64,000 bases of DNA from Murinocardiopsis flavida (GTDB taxonomy: Bacteria > Actinomycetota > Actinomycetes > Streptosporangiales > Streptosporangiaceae), in NCBI RefSeq assembly GCF_003014485.1, contig NZ_PYGA01000027.1, positions 1-64,000 of the forward strand, read 5' to 3'. The notes beneath the pieces were generated by a model. The model was not told the origin of the DNA. It worked only from the letters and a program-made list of their open reading frames with translations, and searched no databases. Made by a program: the position numbers and the translations under genes. Shown here piece after piece: positions 35,765-44,288 of the stretch. The first letter of the stretch is position 1. Every line of letters begins with the position of its first letter.

Positions 35765-36616
35765 ATGACGGCCCGGCCCGCCACCCGCTTCTCTCCCACC
35801 GAGCAGCCTTCGCCGTCGCAACGGGGCGCGGCACCCGTGGGATCCATCGTCGGCGGCCTGCCCGACCGCCTCCGCCGCCTCGGATTCCGGTCCGGTGTCA
35901 CCGATGCCGACGGCACCGCCACCGACTCCCAGGAGTTCGCGGCGACCGCCCGCCGCGCCGCGAAGGGCCTCGCCCGCCGCGGCATGCGGCCCGATGACGT
36001 GGTGGGGGTCCTCGCCCCCGTCGGCACCGAGCGGCTCACCGCCTGCTACGCGACGATGGGCGCCGGCGGCCGGGCGCTGCCGCTGGAACTGGCGTCCGAC
36101 CTGGAGACCCTGATCGACGTCCTGGCGGCGACCGACGCCAGGATCATCCTCGCCACCGCGCCGCTCGCGCTGATCGCACTGGAGCTCGCCGAGCGTTCGC
36201 GGGTCCGCCAGGTCATCAGCTTCGGCACCGTGCCCGAGACCACCCCGTTCGACGAGCTGCTGCAACGCGCCGACGACGGCTACGACCCCTCGCACGGCCT
36301 CTTCAGCAACGGGATCGTGAGCTACCGGAGCGCCGCCGACGGTGTGCACACCACCCTGCACGGGCACATCGAGCTGCTCGACCGGTTCCGCCGGTTCGAC
36401 GCCGATCTCGCGCTGACGCCGAGCGACACCGTCCTCCTCGAACCCGGCGCGCCCGAGTCGGTGCGCGCAGTTCTCGCCGCTGTGGCGCTGTGGAACGGGT
36501 CCTCGCTGGTCAGCACCGACGGTGTCGAGGAGGCCGCCGTGCGCGAGGTCGCCGCCGAGGTCGGGGCGACCGTCCGCTGCGACGCCACGCCGATGCGGGT
36601 GTCGCCCGACCCCTGA
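35765..36616 (+). CDS. degenerate AMP-binding (acyl-CoA ligase-like) N-terminal fragment
   Basis: A 283-residue protein resembling only the N-terminal third of an adenylate-forming enzyme: LARRGMRPDDVVGVLAPVGTERLTACYATMGAGGRALPLEL and ATDARIILAT correspond to the usual first subdomain. Where the phosphate-binding loop (SSGTTGxPKG) should be, the sequence reads NGIVSYRSAADGVHTTLHGH, with no loop. The A5 to A10 motifs and C-terminal subdomain are missing, so adenylation is unlikely. It may be a pseudoenzyme or a remnant. The ATG at 35765 has GGGGGA close upstream; an ATG-type start 18 codons earlier is possible. Codon use is normal for the window, which argues against recent decay. Confidence 0.55.
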   Translation: MTARPATRFSPTEQPSPSQRGAAPVGSIVGGLPDRLRRLGFRSGVTDADGTATDSQEFAATARRAAKGLARRGMRPDDVVGVLAPVGTERLTACYATMGAGGRALPLELASDLETLIDVLAATDARIILATAPLALIALELAERSRVRQVISFGTVPETTPFDELLQRADDGYDPSHGLFSNGIVSYRSAADGVHTTLHGHIELLDRFRRFDADLALTPSDTVLLEPGAPESVRAVLAAVALWNGSSLVSTDGVEEAAVREVAAEVGATVRCDATPMRVSPDP

Positions 36617-36714
36617 CTCCCCGGGTCGGCCCCGGAGCGCCGTCGATCGCCGCCCAGAGCGGCCCGACCCCGTCCGACGCTTCGGGGTCCTGGTGGTCAG
36701 GGCTCCCCTGCCGG

Positions 36715-37218
36715 CTAGGGCTCCGGGGCGGGGGGTGTGGCGATCTCGAACCAGCAGACGTGGGTGGCGTCGGTCCAGTACTCGCCGCTGCGTGTCGAGC
36801 AGCTCTCGATGATGAGCTTGCCCCGGCCGTATTCGTCGCTGTCGTCGCGCAGCCGTTCGCCGGCGATGCTGTCGCCCTTGTCGCCCTGGTCGGCGACCGC
36901 GACCCGCACGCATTCGGAGTCGACGCGGATGAACAGGGTCATGACCCCGCCGTCCTGGCCCGAGCGCGAGTGCAGGAGGGCGTTGGTGGCGAGTTCGCTG
37001 GCGGCGAGTTCGGCGTCGTCGAGCAGGTCGTCGCGGAACTTCCAGCGCTCCAGGAACTCGCGGACGCGGGCCCGGATGGAGCGGACCGCGGTGAGGTTGC
37101 CGACGCAGCTCCACACCGTGTGGTCGGTCGCGGCCCCGGCGAACTCGCTGCGGTCGAGGGCCGGCGCGTCGACGGGGCCGACAGCGGCGTACTCGCGTAG
37201 GCGCTGCGAATCGGTCAT
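36715..37218 (-). CDS. RsbW/SpoIIAB-like ATP-binding regulatory kinase
   Basis: A 167-residue GHKL ATPase of the actinobacterial anti-sigma type. The N box is ELAASELATNALLHSRS, and the G1 and G2 regions read VAVADQG and YGRGKLIIE. Such proteins phosphorylate anti-anti-sigma partners or hold a sigma factor or regulator inactive. No sigma factor or STAS protein is encoded nearby, as is usual for the large actinomycete family. An N-terminal 40-residue extension precedes the ATPase fold. It is divergent from the CooC-like gene across 402 bases. Confidence 0.8.
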   Translation of the reverse strand: MTDSQRLREYAAVGPVDAPALDRSEFAGAATDHTVWSCVGNLTAVRSIRARVREFLERWKFRDDLLDDAELAASELATNALLHSRSGQDGGVMTLFIRVDSECVRVAVADQGDKGDSIAGERLRDDSDEYGRGKLIIESCSTRSGEYWTDATHVCWFEIATPPAPEP

Positions 37219-37620
37219 CCCCGTATCACTCCCATCGGCGCCGTGCGGGTGCCCGCCGGACTTCGGTACCCGCCGGGGCTCACCCTAGACAACGCTGCCT
37301 CAAGAACAGCACAACACACCAGCGACGGTCAGATCACGGTTACCCGCCAAAAGCCGGCCATGTGTCCCTTCGGGATAGCACAAAGAGACGTCAAAACCGG
37401 AACCGCCCGCTTGCAGGGCCCGCGTGACCTGCACCGCTGCGATTTCCGCCCCGAGATCGCCGCGACACGCGGTCATCCCCTCTTCCGCAACACCACCACG
37501 GGCGACACGGATTCCCGGTGAAATACCTGACACCCACCGATCGATGGAATGATAATCGTTACCAATCATTCGGTGACGGCGCGCACCCGGGCCGTCACGC
37601 TCCATCGGAAAGGCTGTGCA
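37219..37620. other. divergent intergenic region
   Basis: No gene is visible. The region separates divergent genes and is AT-richer than its surroundings. The right part holds the Fur/Zur-like box at 37547-37571, about 50 bases before the CooC-like start. The left part must hold the promoter of the RsbW-like gene, without an obvious motif. Confidence 0.5.
37547..37571 (+). promoter_or_regulatory. candidate Fur/Zur-family operator
   Basis: A 25-base palindrome with perfect 7-base arms GAATGAT (37547-37553) and ATCATTC (37565-37571). The core TGATAATCGTTACCA (37550-37564) is close to the 7-1-7 TGATAATCATTATCA pattern of Fur/Zur-family sites, differing at two positions. It lies 50 bases upstream of the CooC-like gene. 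Zinc control (Zur) is my first guess, iron or another metal the second. Confidence 0.55.
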
Positions 37621-38595
37621 ATGAAGATCGCCTTCGTAGGCAAGGGCGGCAGCGGCAAGACCACCCTCTCGGCCCTGTTCACCCGGCACCTCGCAGCGGC
37701 AGGGCTGCCCGTCGTCGCGATCGACGCCGACATCAACCAGAACCTCGGCCAGGCACTGGGCGTGCCCGCCGAGCGCCTCGCCGCGATCCCGCCGCTCGGA
37801 TCGCACCTCGACACCATCAAGGAGCTGCTGCGGGGCGACAACCCGCGGATCGGCTCCGCGGCCGAGATGGTCAAGACGACGCCGCCCGGGCGGGGCTCCC
37901 ACCTGCTCGACGCCTCCCGCGACAACGACTGGCACCGGCGCTTCGGCCGGCCCGCAGCCGGGGCCACCCTGATGCTGACCGGGCCCTTCTCAGAGGACGA
38001 CCTGGGGGTGGCCTGCTACCACTCCAAGGTCGGCGCGGTGGAGCTCTACCTCAACCACCTGGTCGACGGCCCCGGCGAGTACGTGGTGGTCGACATGACG
38101 GCGGGCGCCGACTCCTTCGCGTCCGGCATGTTCACCCGCTTCGACGTGACCTTCCTCGTCGCGGAGCCGACGACGCGCGGGGTCGGCGTCTACCGGCAGT
38201 ACGCCGAGTACGCGCGGGAGTACGGCGTCACGATCAAGGTCATCGGCAACAAGGTGGAGGACGCGGCCGACGAGGAGTTCCTGCGCGAGCACGTCGGCGA
38301 CGCGCTCGCCGTCTGCCTGCGGCGGTCGCCGTTCGTGCGGGCCATGGAGAAGGGCCGCCACCCCGACCTGGCCGAATTGGAAGAGCACAACGTCAAGGCG
38401 CTGGCGTGGATGCGCGACGCCGTGGACGCCGCACCCAAGGACTGGGCCCGCTTCACCCGCCAGACAGTGGACTTCCACCGGCGCAATGCCGCCGCCTGGG
38501 CGGCCAAGGCAACAGGGGCCGACCTGGAGGCCCAGATCGATCCGGGCTTCGAGATGGGCCCGGCCGCTCTCGCGGAGTCACGCCGCGCGCGCTGA
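37621..38595 (+). CDS. CooC-like P-loop ATPase (MinD/ParA superfamily)
   Basis: A 324-residue ATPase with the deviant Walker A GKGGSGKTT at residues 7-15 and DADINQNLGQALG at about 40. The Walker B-like VVVDMTAGADSFASG and AEPTTRGVGVYRQY are characteristic of CooC/NifH-like proteins. CooC inserts nickel into carbon monoxide dehydrogenase; most actinobacterial relatives are uncharacterised, and no nickel enzyme is nearby. There is no CxC metal motif of CooC visible, so a direct nickel role is unproven. GGAAAGG lies about 8 bases before the ATG. The Fur/Zur-like box upstream suggests a role in metal supply or use. Confidence 0.75.
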   Translation: MKIAFVGKGGSGKTTLSALFTRHLAAAGLPVVAIDADINQNLGQALGVPAERLAAIPPLGSHLDTIKELLRGDNPRIGSAAEMVKTTPPGRGSHLLDASRDNDWHRRFGRPAAGATLMLTGPFSEDDLGVACYHSKVGAVELYLNHLVDGPGEYVVVDMTAGADSFASGMFTRFDVTFLVAEPTTRGVGVYRQYAEYAREYGVTIKVIGNKVEDAADEEFLREHVGDALAVCLRRSPFVRAMEKGRHPDLAELEEHNVKALAWMRDAVDAAPKDWARFTRQTVDFHRRNAAAWAAKATGADLEAQIDPGFEMGPAALAESRRAR

Positions 38596-39085
38596 GCGCA
38601 CCACCGAGGCCGATTCCGTCATAAGAACACTTACTTCCACATAACGGACGAAACGGGCGTCAAACAACAAGTTTTCACCAAGCAATCGCATCGATCTGGT
38701 TACAACAATGGCCGCCAGGACACCGTTCTGGCGGCCTTGACGTGCACCGACACCCGTCGCGACGCAATGCGTCCAGACCGTTGCGAACCGTCCGCGTTTG
38801 CGCAGGTTAACCGGGATTATTTCACCCCATGTAATCGGTCCGACGGTTCCAAGAACACCCCCCGGCCTGCACGCTACGTGATCGTGCCAGCTCAGCTTGA
38901 CTCTCTCCGGTCAGCTGACAAACATCGAAAGATATCGAACGATCCGGTGCGCGCTGCTCGGCAGCGCCGCCGGTGAAGAGTCTGCTCCTGCCGTCTCCTG
39001 ATTGGCTTCCGTGCGTGCGCGGTTCCCGGGTACCCCCGTGCCCGCGCAACGCAGTCCGAACGCCTGAGTCTGAACGAGGTATGTC
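38596..39085. other. long AT-richer leader upstream of the ABC importer
   Basis: About 490 bases without a gene, AT-richer than the window average. It holds a strong hairpin at 38710-38736 and, near 38927-38946, short direct repeats ATCGAAAG, ATATCGAA and ACGATCC. I see no riboswitch I can name. It presumably contains the promoter of the importer operon and the end of the CooC-like transcript. Confidence 0.45.
38710..38736 (+). terminator. perfect 9-bp hairpin after the CooC-like gene
   Basis: GGCCGCCAG (38710-38718) and CTGGCGGCC (38728-38736) pair perfectly around a 9-base loop, 115 bases after the CooC-like stop and about 350 before the importer. It is either a terminator or a leader structure; TTGA follows but no long T-run. 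Confidence 0.55.
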
Positions 39086-40702
39086 GTGTCGTCGCGAGGA
39101 ATCCCGGGCCCGGTCCCGCACAGTCCGGGCCGCACTCCCCCCACAAGACGCGAGCTGCTCCGCTACGGCGCGGTCGGGGCCGTTGTCGCCCCGGCCCTCG
39201 CGGCCTGCGGATCCACCGCCGACCCCGATGCATTCGCCGGCAAGAAGGACTACGCCGACCCCCGGCGCGGCGGCCGGCTGCGCGTCGGCATCGCCGGCGG
39301 CTCGGCGAAGGACAGCATCGACGCCCACCTCGCCACCGACAACACCGACATCGCCAGGGTCTACAACCTCTACGACCGGCTCACCGACTTCAGCCTCGAC
39401 TACAAGGTCGTGAACAGCCTCGCCGAGTCGCTGGAGCCCAACGCCAAGGCCGATGTGTGGACGGTCACCCTGCGCAAGGGCCTCACCTTCCACGGCGGCG
39501 CACCGGTGACCGCCGAGGACGTCGTCTTCTCGCTGGCGCGCATCACCGACCCCGACGACCCCAAGACCGGTGCGGCCGCGATGCCGCTGCTGGACCGGGA
39601 CAAGCTCAAGGCGGTGGACGACCGGACGGCGGAGATCAGGTTCTCCGAGCCGATGGTGCACCTGCCCGAGGTCCTGGCCGAGTACTACAACGGCATCGTC
39701 CCCAAGGGCTACGACCCCAAGAAGCCCATCGGCACCGGCCCGTTCCGCTTCAAGGAGTTCGAGCCGGGTGTGCGCAGCCTGTTCGTGCGCAACGGCGATC
39801 ACTGGCGCGACGGCGAGCCCTTCGTGGACGAACTGGAGATCATCAACTTCCCCGACGACACCGCGCGCGTCAACGCGCTGCTGGGCGGCCAGGTCGACGC
39901 CATCAGCCAGCTCCCGCACAGCCAGGTCAAGGTGGTCCACGCCTACGACCACCTCGACGTCCTGGAGTCGGAGAGCGGCATGTGGCTGCCGTTCACCATG
40001 CGGGTCGACAGGGCCCCGTTCGACGACGAGCGCGTGCGGCAGGCGTTCCGGCTCATCGTGGACCGCCAGCAGATGGTCGACCAGGCGCTCTCCGGGTACG
40101 GCACCGTCGCCAACGACATCTACGGCCGCTACGACCCCGCCTACGCCGACGACCTCCCGCAACGCGAGCAGGACATCGCGAAGGCGAAGGAGCTGCTCGC
40201 CGACGCGGGCCACGGCGACGGGCTGGAGGTCGAGCTCGTCACCGCCGAGATCAACGCCGGTGTGGTCGAGGCGGCCGAGGTCTTCGCCGAACAGGCCAAG
40301 GAGGCCGGGGTCACGGTCAAGCTGAACCGCGTCAACGACTTCTTCGCCGAGGGCCAGTACCTGGAGTACACGTTCTCCCAGGACTTCTGGGCCGCGCGGA
40401 ACTACCTCTCCCAGGCGGCGCAGTGCGCGTTCGAGAACTCCCCGTTCAACGAGACCCACTGGGCCGACGAGGAGTGGACGGAGATCGTGACCAAGGCCAG
40501 CGCCACGGTCGACGACAAGGAGCGCAACAAGCTCCTGCGCCAGGCCCAGGAGATCGAGTACGAGCGCGGCGGGTACATCATCTGGGGCAACCCGACGGTG
40601 GTCGACGCCTTCAGCAAGAAGGTCAAGGGGTTCAAGCCCTTCGTGGGCGGGCACCCGCTCACGGCCTACGGATTCCGGCAGGTGTGGTTCGAGGACGAAT
40701 GA
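39086..40702 (+). CDS. family 5 solute-binding lipoprotein of an ABC importer (Tat-type)
   Basis: A 538-residue DppA/NikA-type binding protein. The signal has the twin-arginine motif RRELLRY and the lipobox LAAC near residue 44, so it is probably exported folded and lipid-anchored. Family features are LTFHGGAPVTAEDVVFSLARITDP, IGTGPFRFKEFEPG and VRQAFRLIVDRQ. Ligands of this family are oligopeptides, nickel or metallophore complexes; the Tat signal hints at cofactor or metal binding but does not prove it. The GTG at 39086 has GAGG about 9 bases upstream. It is the first gene of a four-gene importer operon. Confidence 0.88.
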   Translation: MSSRGIPGPVPHSPGRTPPTRRELLRYGAVGAVVAPALAACGSTADPDAFAGKKDYADPRRGGRLRVGIAGGSAKDSIDAHLATDNTDIARVYNLYDRLTDFSLDYKVVNSLAESLEPNAKADVWTVTLRKGLTFHGGAPVTAEDVVFSLARITDPDDPKTGAAAMPLLDRDKLKAVDDRTAEIRFSEPMVHLPEVLAEYYNGIVPKGYDPKKPIGTGPFRFKEFEPGVRSLFVRNGDHWRDGEPFVDELEIINFPDDTARVNALLGGQVDAISQLPHSQVKVVHAYDHLDVLESESGMWLPFTMRVDRAPFDDERVRQAFRLIVDRQQMVDQALSGYGTVANDIYGRYDPAYADDLPQREQDIAKAKELLADAGHGDGLEVELVTAEINAGVVEAAEVFAEQAKEAGVTVKLNRVNDFFAEGQYLEYTFSQDFWAARNYLSQAAQCAFENSPFNETHWADEEWTEIVTKASATVDDKERNKLLRQAQEIEYERGGYIIWGNPTVVDAFSKKVKGFKPFVGGHPLTAYGFRQVWFEDE

Positions 40703-40745
40703 CCGCGCGCCCCGCACCGTCCCTCACCCGGAAGACAGGTTCCTC

Positions 40746-41696
40746 ATGATCCGGCTCATCATCAACCGGCTGTTCTTCGGTCTGGTGACACTGTTCGCGG
40801 TGTCGCTGATCGTCTTCCTCGCCACCCAGGCGCTGCCCGGCGACGCAGCGAGCGCCATCCTCGGCCGCGACGCCACCCCCGAGCGGCTGACGGCGCTGCG
40901 CGAGCAGCTCAACCTCGGCGACCCGGTCGCCGTGCAGTACGGCAAGTGGCTGCTCGCCGCCCTCACCCTCGACTTCGGCACGTCGTTCGCCTCGGGCTAC
41001 CCCGTCGCCGAGTACCTCGCGCCCCGGCTGTCCAACTCGCTGTGGCTCATGGCCTTCGCCGCGATCATCGGCACCCCGCTGGCGCTCGCGCTGGGGTCGT
41101 TCAGCGCCATGCGCCGCGACCGCGGCGTCGACCACGCCACCTCGATGGTCACCCTGGTCCTCGCGTCCCTGCCGGAGTTCGTCGTCGGGATCGTGCTGAT
41201 CCTGATCTTCTCCACCGGCTGGCTGAGCCTGTTCCCGCCGATCTTCGCCGGCGGCTCCGGCGCGGTGTGGCAGTACCCCGGCCAGCTCGTCCTGCCGGTG
41301 CTGACCCTGGTGATCGCCGTGTCGCCGCCGATCATCCGGATGATGCGCGCCTCGATGATCGAGGTGCTGGAAAGCGAGTACGTCCAGCAGGCCCGGTTGA
41401 AGGGGCTGCCGGAGAAGACCGTCATCCGGCGGCACGCCGCGCCCAACGCCATCGGCCCGGTCGCCCAGGTGATCGCGCTGCAACTCGCCTGGCTGGCGGG
41501 CGGCGTGGTCGCCATCGAATACCTGTTCCGCTTCCCCGGCATCGGCCTGGCGCTGATGGACGCGATCGACGCGCGCGACATCCCGCTGATCCAAGCGGTC
41601 GTGCTGCTCATCGCCGGTGTCTACATCGTCGTCAACCTGCTGGCCGACATCGTGGGCCTGGCCGCGAACCCGAAGGTGAGGGTGTCCGCCAAATGA
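40746..41696 (+). CDS. DppB/NikB-type ABC permease
   Basis: A 316-residue permease with six predicted transmembrane helices. The cytoplasmic EAA loop is YVQQARLKGLPEKTVIRRHAAPNAIGP, near residues 208-240, and an N-terminal MIRLIINRLFFGLVTLFAVSLIVF helix is typical. GGAAGAC lies before the ATG, 43 bases after the binding-protein stop. The stop overlaps the next permease start (ATGA). With its partner it forms the membrane channel of the importer. Confidence 0.92.
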   Translation: MIRLIINRLFFGLVTLFAVSLIVFLATQALPGDAASAILGRDATPERLTALREQLNLGDPVAVQYGKWLLAALTLDFGTSFASGYPVAEYLAPRLSNSLWLMAFAAIIGTPLALALGSFSAMRRDRGVDHATSMVTLVLASLPEFVVGIVLILIFSTGWLSLFPPIFAGGSGAVWQYPGQLVLPVLTLVIAVSPPIIRMMRASMIEVLESEYVQQARLKGLPEKTVIRRHAAPNAIGPVAQVIALQLAWLAGGVVAIEYLFRFPGIGLALMDAIDARDIPLIQAVVLLIAGVYIVVNLLADIVGLAANPKVRVSAK

Positions 41697-42598
41697 GCGC
41701 CGCTCCCGTGAAGTCCGAGTCCGCCGCGACCGGCCCCGCCGAGCCCGCCGCGAAGCCGCGGCGCGCCGGCCTGTTCCGCACCGCCTGGGGCTTCGGCCGC
41801 ACCAAGGTCGGCGTGGTCCTCACCGCCGCCATCGTGCTGATCGCCCTGTTCGGCCCCTACATCAGCCCGCACACCGACACCGCCCTGGTCGCCGAGCCCT
41901 ACGTCACCAGCGCCGACGGCTCCCCGTTCGGCACCGACTACCTGGGCCGCGACGTCTTCAGCCGGTTCCTCTACGGCGGCCAGATCCTGCTGCTCCTCGC
42001 CGCCTCCGCCGCGTTGTTCGGCACGCTCGCGGGCACCGTGCTCGGGATCGTCGCCGGGTACCGGCGCGGCTGGCTCGACGAGCTCATCATGCGGACCAAC
42101 GACATCCTCCTGGCGTTCCCGCAGCTCATCGCCGCACTGCTGATCATGTCGATCATCGGCCCGCAGGCGTGGCTGATCGTCGTCATCATCGGCGTCACGC
42201 ACATGCCGCGGGTGGCGCGGGTCATCCGCGAGGCGACGCTGCGCATCGTCGAACAGGACTTCGTGAAGTCGGCCGAGGCCATCGGCGTGCCCCGGTGGAA
42301 GATCATGGTCCGCGAGATCCTGCCAAACGTCACCAGCCCGCTGCTGGTCGAGCTGGGGCTCCGGCTCACCTACTCCATCGGGATCGTCGCCGTCCTCGGC
42401 TTCCTGGGGATGGGCCTGCAACCGCCGGACGCCGACTGGGGCCTGATGATCAACGAGAACCGGCTCGCCATCACGGTCCAGCCGTGGGCCGTCGCGCTGC
42501 CCGTTGCCGCCGTCGCGGTGCTGACCATCGGCGCGAACCTCATCACCGACGGCTTGTCCCGTGCCTCGATCGGCATTGACAGAGGGGTGGAGAAGTAG
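41693..42598 (+). CDS. DppC/NikC-type ABC permease
   Basis: A 301-residue second permease. The first 30 residues are hydrophilic and Ala/Pro-rich, then six helices. A conserved FGTDYLGRDVFSRFLYG segment precedes the core and the EAA loop is KSAEAIGVPRWKIMVREILPN. Overlap with the preceding gene is four bases, and the ATPase gene starts immediately after the TAG stop, so expression is coupled. Confidence 0.92.
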   Translation: MSAAPVKSESAATGPAEPAAKPRRAGLFRTAWGFGRTKVGVVLTAAIVLIALFGPYISPHTDTALVAEPYVTSADGSPFGTDYLGRDVFSRFLYGGQILLLLAASAALFGTLAGTVLGIVAGYRRGWLDELIMRTNDILLAFPQLIAALLIMSIIGPQAWLIVVIIGVTHMPRVARVIREATLRIVEQDFVKSAEAIGVPRWKIMVREILPNVTSPLLVELGLRLTYSIGIVAVLGFLGMGLQPPDADWGLMINENRLAITVQPWAVALPVAAVAVLTIGANLITDGLSRASIGIDRGVEK

Positions 42599-44275
42599 AT
42601 GAGTACGAGCACAACGGACGACCATCGCAGCGACGAGGCCGCTGCCCTCGACATCGACGGCGTGACCGTCATCGGGCGCCCGTCCGACGTCGAGATCATC
42701 TCCGGCATCTCGCTGAGCGTCCCGCGCGGCCGCATCCTCGGCCTGGTCGGCGAATCGGGGTCGGGCAAGACCACGCTCGGGTTGGCCCTGCTGGCGCACT
42801 GCAAGCGGGCCACCGAGATCACCGCCGGCTCCATCCGCATCGGAACGACCGACCTGCTCGCCGGCACGGCCGCGGAGGTCCGCGCGCTGCGCGGCCGCGG
42901 GGTCGCCTACATCCCGCAGTCGCCGGCGTCGGCGCTGAACCCCGCGCTGCGGCTGCGCACACAGCTGCGCGAGGCGCTGTTCGAGTCCGACGACGCCGCG
43001 GCCCGCGTCCGCGAGGTGCTGCGCGAGGTCGCGCTGCCCGACGACGACGCGTTCCTCGACCGCTACCCGCACCAGCTCTCCGGCGGGCAGCAGCAGCGGG
43101 TCGCCATCGCCATGGCGTTCATCGGCCGCCCCGACCTGATCGTGCTCGACGAGCCCACCACCGGGCTCGACGTCACCACCCAGGCCCACGTGCTGGCGAC
43201 CATCCGGTCGATGACCCGCACCTACGGCACCGCCGGCGTCTACATCAGCCACGACATGGCCGTGGTCGCCGACCTCGCCGACGAGATCGCGGTGATGTAC
43301 CAGGGCGAGGTGGTGGAGCGTGGCCCCGGGTCGCGGCTCCTCAGCGCACCGGAGCACCCCTACACCATGCAGCTCCTGCGTGCGGTGCCGCTGCTGAAGA
43401 CCGACGGCGGGGACCACCCCGCCGACGAGGCGAAGACCCCCGTCCTCACCGTGCGGGGCCTCGAAGCGGGGTACGGCCGCACGAACGTGCTGAAGGACAT
43501 CGACATCGAGGTGGCGCCCGGCGACTGCGTCGCGCTCCTCGGCGAGTCGGGGTCCGGCAAGACGACCCTGTCGCGCTCGATCGTGGGGCTGCACCACCAG
43601 TTCGGCGGCGAGGTGGTCTTCGACGGGGCGCAGCTGGCGCCCAGCAGCTACCGGCGCACGGCCGAGCAGCGGCGGCGGGTGCAGTACATCTTCCAGAACC
43701 CCTACGAGGCGCTGAACCCCCGCAAACGGGTCCGCGACCTCATCTTGCAGCCCTACGCGCACCTGACCGGCGGGAAGGTCGCCGACCCCGACTCCGTCGT
43801 CGCCACGGCGCTGGAGCGGGCGGCGCTGCCCGCCGCCTACGGGGAGCGGTTCCCCGAGCAGCTCTCCGGCGGCGAGCGCCAGCGCGTGTGCATCGCCCGC
43901 GCCATCGCCACAAAACCCGACCTGCTGATCTGCGACGAGATCACCTCGGCACTGGACGTGTCGGTGCAGGCCGAGATCGTGGAGCTGCTGCGCAACCTCC
44001 AGAACGACGGCATGGCGCTGCTGTTCGTCACGCACAACATCGCCCTGGTCTCCAACATCGCCCAGTACGTCGCGATCCTGAACAGCGGGCGGATCGTGGA
44101 GTACGGGCCCGTGGGCACGGTGCTGTCGGACCCGCAGCACGAGTACACCCGCGCGTTGATCGCCGACACCCCCGACTTCGAGCTGACCTTCGCCGACTCC
44201 CCCATGCACAAGAGCATCCGCGCGGCGGAGAAGGAGCACACCGCGGTGGAGGGCGGCACCAAGCGTCCAGAATGA
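42599..44275 (+). CDS. fused dual ATPase of the peptide/metal ABC importer (DppD-DppF fusion)
   Basis: A 558-residue protein with two complete ABC domains. Each half has Walker A GESGSGKTTL, a signature (LSGGQQQRVAIAMAF and LSGGERQRVCIARAI), Walker B (LIVLDEPTTGLDV and LLICDEITSALDV) and the oligopeptide C-terminal region with PYTMQLLRAVP. In most systems these are separate DppD and DppF chains; fused versions occur in several actinobacteria. The start directly abuts the permease stop. It ends 13 bases from the convergent solute-binding gene. Confidence 0.93.
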   Translation: MSTSTTDDHRSDEAAALDIDGVTVIGRPSDVEIISGISLSVPRGRILGLVGESGSGKTTLGLALLAHCKRATEITAGSIRIGTTDLLAGTAAEVRALRGRGVAYIPQSPASALNPALRLRTQLREALFESDDAAARVREVLREVALPDDDAFLDRYPHQLSGGQQQRVAIAMAFIGRPDLIVLDEPTTGLDVTTQAHVLATIRSMTRTYGTAGVYISHDMAVVADLADEIAVMYQGEVVERGPGSRLLSAPEHPYTMQLLRAVPLLKTDGGDHPADEAKTPVLTVRGLEAGYGRTNVLKDIDIEVAPGDCVALLGESGSGKTTLSRSIVGLHHQFGGEVVFDGAQLAPSSYRRTAEQRRRVQYIFQNPYEALNPRKRVRDLILQPYAHLTGGKVADPDSVVATALERAALPAAYGERFPEQLSGGERQRVCIARAIATKPDLLICDEITSALDVSVQAEIVELLRNLQNDGMALLFVTHNIALVSNIAQYVAILNSGRIVEYGPVGTVLSDPQHEYTRALIADTPDFELTFADSPMHKSIRAAEKEHTAVEGGTKRPE

Positions 44276-44288
44276 CGGCGGGCGGGGG

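Noticed and set aside
38596-39085. tRNA or named riboswitch in the AT-rich leader
   Set aside because: No cloverleaf or T-loop sequence found and no known riboswitch core recognised.
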